A stretch of DNA of 64,000 bases from Alitta virens (taxonomy: Eukaryota > Annelida > Polychaeta > Phyllodocida > Nereididae). Under the pieces are notes generated by a model that saw nothing but the letters and a program-made list of their open reading frames with translations, was not told the DNA's origin and made no database searches. Both the position numbers and the translations under genes were made by a program. Of the stretch, positions 39,401 to 47,300 are shown piece after piece. Where the stretch lies: contig OW028580.1 in assembly GCA_932294295.1 (NCBI GenBank), positions 9,329,374 to 9,393,373 on the forward strand. The letters are read 5' to 3'. The stretch's first letter is position 1; each line of letters starts with the position of its first letter.

Positions 39401-41328
39401 ATTTATATAAAATGAAGAGTTATGCTATCTGAATTTTCATTGCATGTTTTACCCCTCTATTTAACGTCCACCTGTCTTTTAAAGGTCAAATTGGTCAAAT
39501 AATTCCCTTGCGCAACCAACCGCTTAACATGCTTAACGAAGGTTTGACTGTAGTTGCAATTTAGTTGCAATTTAGTAATATATCAGTGTTAATGTCATCA
39601 ATAGAATTAGTGATGACTGAAATTCACTGAATGTATGTGCCATGTCCATATATTTTGACCTAGAAGGTGGGGTATTTCTTTCACCCTCCAATGACTAATC
39701 ACCCTGCTTTTAAGGCATTTTTGACTGTTCAGTTGAGTAGATTCGCTTGACTGAATCCAGAGTTACATATCTGTGATCTGTGCCAAGGCCTAAATGTAGA
39801 AGCTACATGACATTTACCGCATTGAAGTCTAAGGAGTTCTACAAATGATGTATGAATTCTATCAATACTAACTTATCATACTTAGCTTGCACAATCGTGG
39901 CAGACATAGCGATGATATGGTAATAACACACACCAATTAGACACCTTTACCCCAACGGGTGGGGTTTTGCAGTCTCTGCTCAGGCACTGAGTACATGGTA
40001 CAAGGCAGCACCAGTCCTATCTCATGAGACTGCATTGTATTTAATTTGCTGCCGGTCTAAAGTTGAGTCAACTTATATAACCAGCTGCCCGAGGCAGATA
40101 CAATGATGAGATGTTAAGACTTGCGAGTCCACAACATGTCCGTGGGTAGGTATTTTACTGGCCGAATCATTGACACAAGGCAGCACTAACTCAACGTCTC
40201 CTGCGACTGACATTCGGTGGAGATATATCTCGGACTGGGATTCCAACCTGCGACCTTCAGCGAAGCTAGCCAGGGGCTTAACCATGTTAACCACTAGAAT
40301 ACTCCTCTTCCAAATTTCATAAACAGTTCAGAGCTTGAGTTGGAAATAAAACCCACAATAGCCATTGGAATCCCCAATTACCAGAATGTTGTTACTAAAC
40401 TACTTACGCCTACAAACGTTTAAATTTATTCTGAACCATAGCAAACCGTTAAGATCCCTCAACACTTACTTGAATTCATGCAATGAATATCTATTGTTAC
40501 AGTATTACTTGTCAATTACAAATACATTGTGTACACTAATCGGAATGTCACTCGCTGAACTACAGCTGTTATCTTAAGGGGGACATGTGCGCACCGCGAA
40601 TAAGGGAGGTTCGCGTTAATTAGAGGCGCGATGTAACGAGGTCAGACTGTAATGACGAATCATCATCATTCAGCAAATAATGTCAAAAAACACCAAAGGA
40701 CCAATTTATAACACAATAGGATGTCATTACAGAATCTTCGCAGTTGTTCACCATGAAGCCAAGGCCTTTTTCTGCATCACAGATTGGCCGCCAATCAGAT
40801 GTCACTCTTCCGTTACCAAGGCGATGGGAAATTGAGAATCTGCTCTCGAATGTGTCTCCGCAGAGGATGTTTGGAGGTTGCTGTGGCATTTGCCGCTCGA
40901 GGACTTCACCTGCTTTTTTTTATTACCTGTATTTTCTCAATGTCTTTTGTTAAAAATGGTCTTCTGGCGACTACCTGTGACAGTTGCCTGCAGCTGGTTT
41001 TGGTTCACAATGGCTTTTGTTCTAATATAAGGTCAAAACTGATATCTACTCGAGATAAAAAGTTATAACAAGCAATGGAGGTTTTATCTCTGCTACACTA
41101 AAGAGTCCAATGACAAAAATGATGAGTATTTGATGAAAAAGAGATTGGATTTATTTAATTATTTGACAAGACATCAGTGGCAGATGTAATGATGAGATGA
41201 CAACAATGCGACTCCACATAAAGCTTATATAAAATTAAAGGAAACCGAACAAAGAACTGGGCTCAAATCGGTTCAAATTAAAAATGTTCAAAAGCATCAG
41301 TGAACTGAAAAACCCACTCAATGTCTCA

Positions 41329-41365
<37 letters not shown>

Positions 41366-44300
41366 TTAGTGTTTAGAAAATGGTGAATCCAAATCATGTA
41401 AATTGAAGGATAAACAGCCTCAACCTAAGCCAACAGACCACAAAGTTTAACATACACTAATATTGCTGTCTTTTCAAATTTTGCTGTAAGTGCGAAACAC
41501 ATTTTTGTTCTTTAATCAGCTGACTGGAGTGAGTCATTCAAACAAGTAACATCATGTAAATTGTTTTCACACTGTTCCTCATATTACATTAGCAAGACTA
41601 GCTTGACAAAAACAAAAAATTTTAACAGATGGTCATTCACAATAATTTACTGAATATTAGCATTTTAAATAAGCATGTATACAGTGGACATTTTCCAAGC
41701 CTCCCCCGATATCCAAAAAGCTGTGGACCCAGACTTTCAAGAGAGAAAAAACTGGACTCTTGCAGATTTAAACTTTTCGTCATGACATTCATGGTCATTA
41801 TGATGATCATAAATTTAAGCAGGTTTTGCCAACTACAGGAGTAAATTAAGACATCTTGAGCCATTCTATTGGATGGAATTATCATCATGTCATGAAAGAC
41901 CAATTTGTGAATATGTCTCAGGGCATAATCTAAACAATAATAGTACATTGTGTAAATCTGCAGGTTCTGCACTAATCATGTGAGCTGTTACAGTTCATAA
42001 CATTTTCTATGCTCCACTTAGACTGTTTTCCTATTGTTCTGAGCCGGCAATAACCAACGAAAATGTTAGGTAACTCCCTCCTGGTGCAAACTGAACTTGT
42101 TTTGAGTGACATTAAAACAAAACAATCAAACAAATTAGTAAATATACCTAATGGAGTATAAGTTAGTTGTAACTAATACTTCGACCTTATTTTCTGACTC
42201 ATATGAATTGAAACAACTCACTCATTAATGATTGACACAATCAAGTGACTGAAAAACTCAATATGGTCGCTTCCTTTTCAAATTTGCTAAACCAAGTCAT
42301 TGTTGTTTCATTGTTCACAGTTTGAGGAAACACATCGGTCGCTTTGTGAAATGAATAAGCCAATTCCAAGAATGGTTGCTATGGCAACCACAAATTTGCT
42401 GTTACGCAATTACAAGAGCACAGGATCTACAACGCATTATGCAAAAACTGCTATATACAGCTGTATAATGCATACATCAGCACCTAATGCAGTAAACATT
42501 TACATTGTTCATGTTGTTTTTTTATGCCAGTGACAGACAGACAATTCATTTAGGTGACTCTTATTTAATTTTTAGCTTCTCTGATCTGCAGAAATGATAA
42601 ATCTACCCCCCCCCCCCCCCCAAAAAAAAAGTTACTATTTCATATGAAATTCTGTTTAATTTTTGACATACCAACCCATAAAATATTCAAAAGATCCGAG
42701 AATGCTAAAGATCAAATAAGCACGATCTAATAAAATTATGAATCTGTGCAGCTCAATACCCATATGTTAGAGGCAGATGTAATGATGAGACCGTAACACT
42801 TGCTATGGGGTAATATGACAACACTTGACAAGGCCCTATGTCTAGCAAGATCACATCCATAATAATTCAAAGTATAATGTCAGTGATTTTGTTTGATTCA
42901 ACTGCTGAAATATGATCTTGGACCTGGTAAATTCACATGATGCATGCATGATAAAAACAGATATTAATCGTGCTAATTTGTCCAACCTCGACACAAATAC
43001 AACGGTAACAGTCAATTTAACACTGCAACATGATTTCATGATTATCCAAAATTACAGAGGAAAATATCTGGTACATCGCATGCATTTTAAAATCAGACAA
43101 TTGGCAAGTGTTAAACTCAGTACTTATTTGTAGCTAACAAAGCAACAAATACAATTGTACCATTCAGCATACATCATTACATCTATAAACTGGAGACCAT
43201 ACATCACTGCTAACAAACCCATGGGAACCGCAGTCAAGTTCGCAGCCCCACAGAACTACATTTTCAAATTGTTTGTGCAATTCCCAAGAGAATTCAGCCT
43301 TTCAGAGCACTGGTAATGTTCTAACTCAATTTGACAAATGAGATTAGTGCACGTCTCCTGTAAACACGTAAAAGCTTTCATACTGAACCTAAATTCCTCA
43401 TAGTATAAATGTGTTAACACTGCTAATTTGATAGTCTTCCAACCTCCTTTAAAGTTTAGAGGTTTTAATGTCAAGTGCCAGTAAATAACTGGTAATTAGA
43501 TTTTTACCAATTTAATTCTTTTGGTCTAAGATCTAATGTGGGGGGGGGGGGGGGGGGGGAGTTCCTCACGAATCATTCATTGTGCATGAAGGTGCTCACA
43601 GTCAACAACAGCTCAAAAATGCTCAAATTGAGTAATTACGATAATAAAATCTTTGATCAAGCAAATACCATTCCATAATATCTAGTACTTATCTACTATC
43701 TACCATGTATAGCTTGTGACATTCACAGGGAAAATCCTCATTCATAAAGCAAGCCAGATGAGGTGTCCTAATACTTATCATGCAGTCTTCCCGAAGTACA
43801 CCGGACCGCCGGACCTGACCGGCAAAATTTCATTCGGTCTTCAAAAGACAACCTATTTTACAATGATATTTCATAAAGACAGGGGCTCATTTTGACATTC
43901 GGTCAGGCAAAGGACATTTGAACTTCGGGAAGATTGCTTATGACAAACTCCCTTTGGATGATCTTTTTAACAATAACATCATACATGCAAATTCTCATGA
44001 TCTTTTTAACAATAACATCCTACATGCAAATTCTCTAACACTCGACACGTATAAAACTGTCCCGATACTTCACAGGGGCACTGTACACAATTGAATTATT
44101 GTACATGTATACTTCATGTGTATAGCATTGACCACGCATTATCCAACATTTTTAAAACACTGTTTAACTCATGCTGGTAGCATTGTCTTGTGCTCGACTC
44201 CAACAGCAAGCCACGACGAACAAGACTTGTTGATTCGCATCATGCAAATGATGAACAAAATGACAAGACTAGCTGATTCAGCCTCAGGACCAAGAACTGT

Positions 44301-47300
44301 AGTACCTGGGACCATCTCAGTGTCTTTGCTGAGGCAAGTAAAATCCCCAATCATGTGGGTCAATGTGTAACATGGTGTGGACTCCAAGCTTTATCATCTA
44401 ATCATTACGTCTGCCTCTGGCAGCTGGTCATGTAAGCTGACTAAGTTTCAGATCCAGTAGCATTGAGAAATAACATAACAATGCAGTTAGCAGGCGGCCA
44501 GTATTTCTTGTGGCCTATTGTCATATCTGTTTATAATCATTTGCCTACATCAACTCTTTCAATCAAAGGTGGGTGCTTTTTATAGAACATATTGCAGTTG
44601 GCCAACTGTAACATGACAAAATGATTCATGTGTATACTTCCAAGTTGTCATAAAAATCACACAAGTTGGTTGGCATTGACTGTTCAAGATCATTGCACTA
44701 TTAGCCTTCAACTTGAAAGGCAACAGGAACAAGCATCTCAGATTCAACAACTCAATCTTAAAGGTCACAGCTTGTAACAAGATGTAATTGACAAAAAGAG
44801 GCTTTTATGTCAGATATGTTAATAGTTTGATTCACCTTTTCACTAATTCATTGATAATTGCTGCTGCTCACACATTCCTGGACAAAAAACATCAGTTCAC
44901 CAGACATACTGTAATATCCATCACTCCATCTTGGTGTATCATATGATCATGCTTGTTTTTGATGGAACAGTTCATGGAAACTTTCAATAATGACCTTTAT
45001 GCTTTTATTTTTACGGAAAAGAAACCACGAATAGATTGCAATAAATTTCACACAAAATGAAACATCGTCTTTGCTGATTTGGCAAGTTTCTATAACAAAT
45101 GTGATAAACTCACCTTAATACAGCAATTAGCGGATCAAACACAGACGTCCCATCAAATATGTATAAATGATCCCAGCTGCACTCGGTGGCAAAGTGCTGG
45201 AAACGAAGACGTATGGTGGTGTCCGGAGGTCCCTTGATGAGCCACGAACATTTTGTGTCCGATGTGTAATTCCCGTACCCTTCATGTATTGTGCCATTCC
45301 GAGCGTTGAGTCTGCAACACATATAAGAAAAATACAAAACTTTGACAAGATGATGAGCAGCCAGTCATACCATAATGGCATTGTTATGATATGAAACCAG
45401 TCCAAAGTTTTCTGCTAATTGTTTGAATGATATCCTACAGAGATGCTGATCTCAATCTATTCATTACAATGTACAAGGAAGATAATGTAGAATGATGACA
45501 GACATGACAACACGCATGTAACATACATAATTATGTCATAATCCTCAGCACTAAAATACTGGGTTCTAATGCCTTGACTGAAAATAAAAACTGCGATGAT
45601 GACTAATTTTGTTCATTTGCCATCTACATAAAAAATGTATTAAAGCATTGATTTCGGTGGCCAAATTAAGTACACTTAAAACCAGGTATAAGCCAGGATT
45701 AAGTTAATAATTGACAAAGAAATCGAAACATCTCTATCTTTTACCAGACAAAACACATCCCATTAACATGAACAATCATAATCTGATCAATGATGATGAA
45801 TACATAGAATGTCTGAGACCAATAACATAATAGAGGGAGCAATTTATTGCACAAATTAGATAAAAAATCTGTGTCACACTTAACAGGTAAAGCAATACTG
45901 ACATGTAGAAGTGTAATCTTAATTTGTTGCAAGAATACACATGAAGTAAATAGTTTCATCATTTTTTTTAATTCAGTAAACATTGTAATTTTCAAGACAC
46001 ATAAAAAACCATCTAGGCAATGCAATTTAAGGATTCACCAGTTGTGATACATCCCTACTTTATTAATAGCTATGACGATTATGATGATACTTGTAATACT
46101 TCCAAAGGCAGAAGTGATGCACAATGATAATGTTGCAGCTCGTGAGTAAAATGAGTTCGATCAGAACTATGAAGGTTATTCAAGTCCAAAACAACAAATT
46201 ATGTTTCAGCTAATTACGTAGACCACTGCCATAATAGCTTCTGTAGTTTGAACGGCTGAGCTGTTCTCAGCTGTTGAAACTGTGTAAAGGATCGACAGAA
46301 ATGAAAGCATTGAGAATAAATTGATCTTTACAGTGATTAAAGTTCACAACATCAAACAAAGCACAAATGCTCAATCCTATTATTTTATTTTATTTTGTTC
46401 TTCTCTCTGTAGCTCTGTAACACATGAACAATAAAAACTGATATTACAGATTTCTATTTGCCCAAGTATTCGGAGCCCTGTTATCAGTTTCCCCTAAATG
46501 AAGTGATTTATCTGCTGATGCAGGAATTAGATAGTAAAAGAAATCTTACATCTCTAGGTTATTCATTCCTCAAATTTTTATTTCAAAAGATGACACATAA
46601 TGCTGGCAATACAACACTGTAACTTGTAACAAACACAACAATTCATTAAAATTGTCAGATACCACTGTTTTTAACAATATATAACAAACTGTTACAAACT
46701 AACAAACACCTTGCATTAATAGTGGCATCACAAATCTCTCAATCAATATTTATTCAACAAACTTCCTGGAATAGTGGAAATTCCGACATTCGATTTTCAC
46801 ACTTTTTGATGGGTGCTTATGCTTGCAGTACACTGAACATTGTGCCAAATGAGAACTACAACATTATTTACGGTACTACTGTATATGGTTCATATAATCT
46901 ATTTATCCCACAAGATTTCAATTTGCAATACAAGTACATACACAATGATAATGGAGTCCAGTCAGTTGTGATTCAACTTTCATTCAAGACAAATTCAACA
47001 CTGAGTACTTTTTGCTTGTACAAACATGGTCAGACATCTTATTTGCAATTAGCAATTAACAAATTGGCAATCAGTGTTTCTACCCAGACTCTTGACACTA
47101 CGCAGTGCTTCTTGCAATGTACTTCTCAATTGCCAGTAACAAAGTCAATTTATATCAATCATCAGTTCTTGTGACAAATTTCAACCAAATCACGTTGTCA
47201 TCTATTTCAACACTGACTTAATGTCAAAGTGGTATGTATGATTGTCGTAAATTAACAATGCATTGTCAAAATGACCGCCAGCAAACATGGTAGATTTTAA

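Larger units (their letters stand above)
34435..45113 (-). other. Attractin intron 2 (10.7 kb)
   Basis: Repeat-filled intron between the two halves of the CUB domain. It holds R1 copy 3, a tRNA-Ser-like piece, an hAT element, SINEs, pogo-like ends, a MITE, an AT microsatellite (41327-41363) and a tandem duplication. 35040-36600, 38810-39480 and 42800-43500 show nothing classifiable. Confidence 0.6.

Noticed and set aside
46722..47174. 150-codon frame on the plus strand inside attractin intron 1
   Set aside because: Non-ATG start, no recognised domain, no exon signals or relatives in the window. Probably chance.
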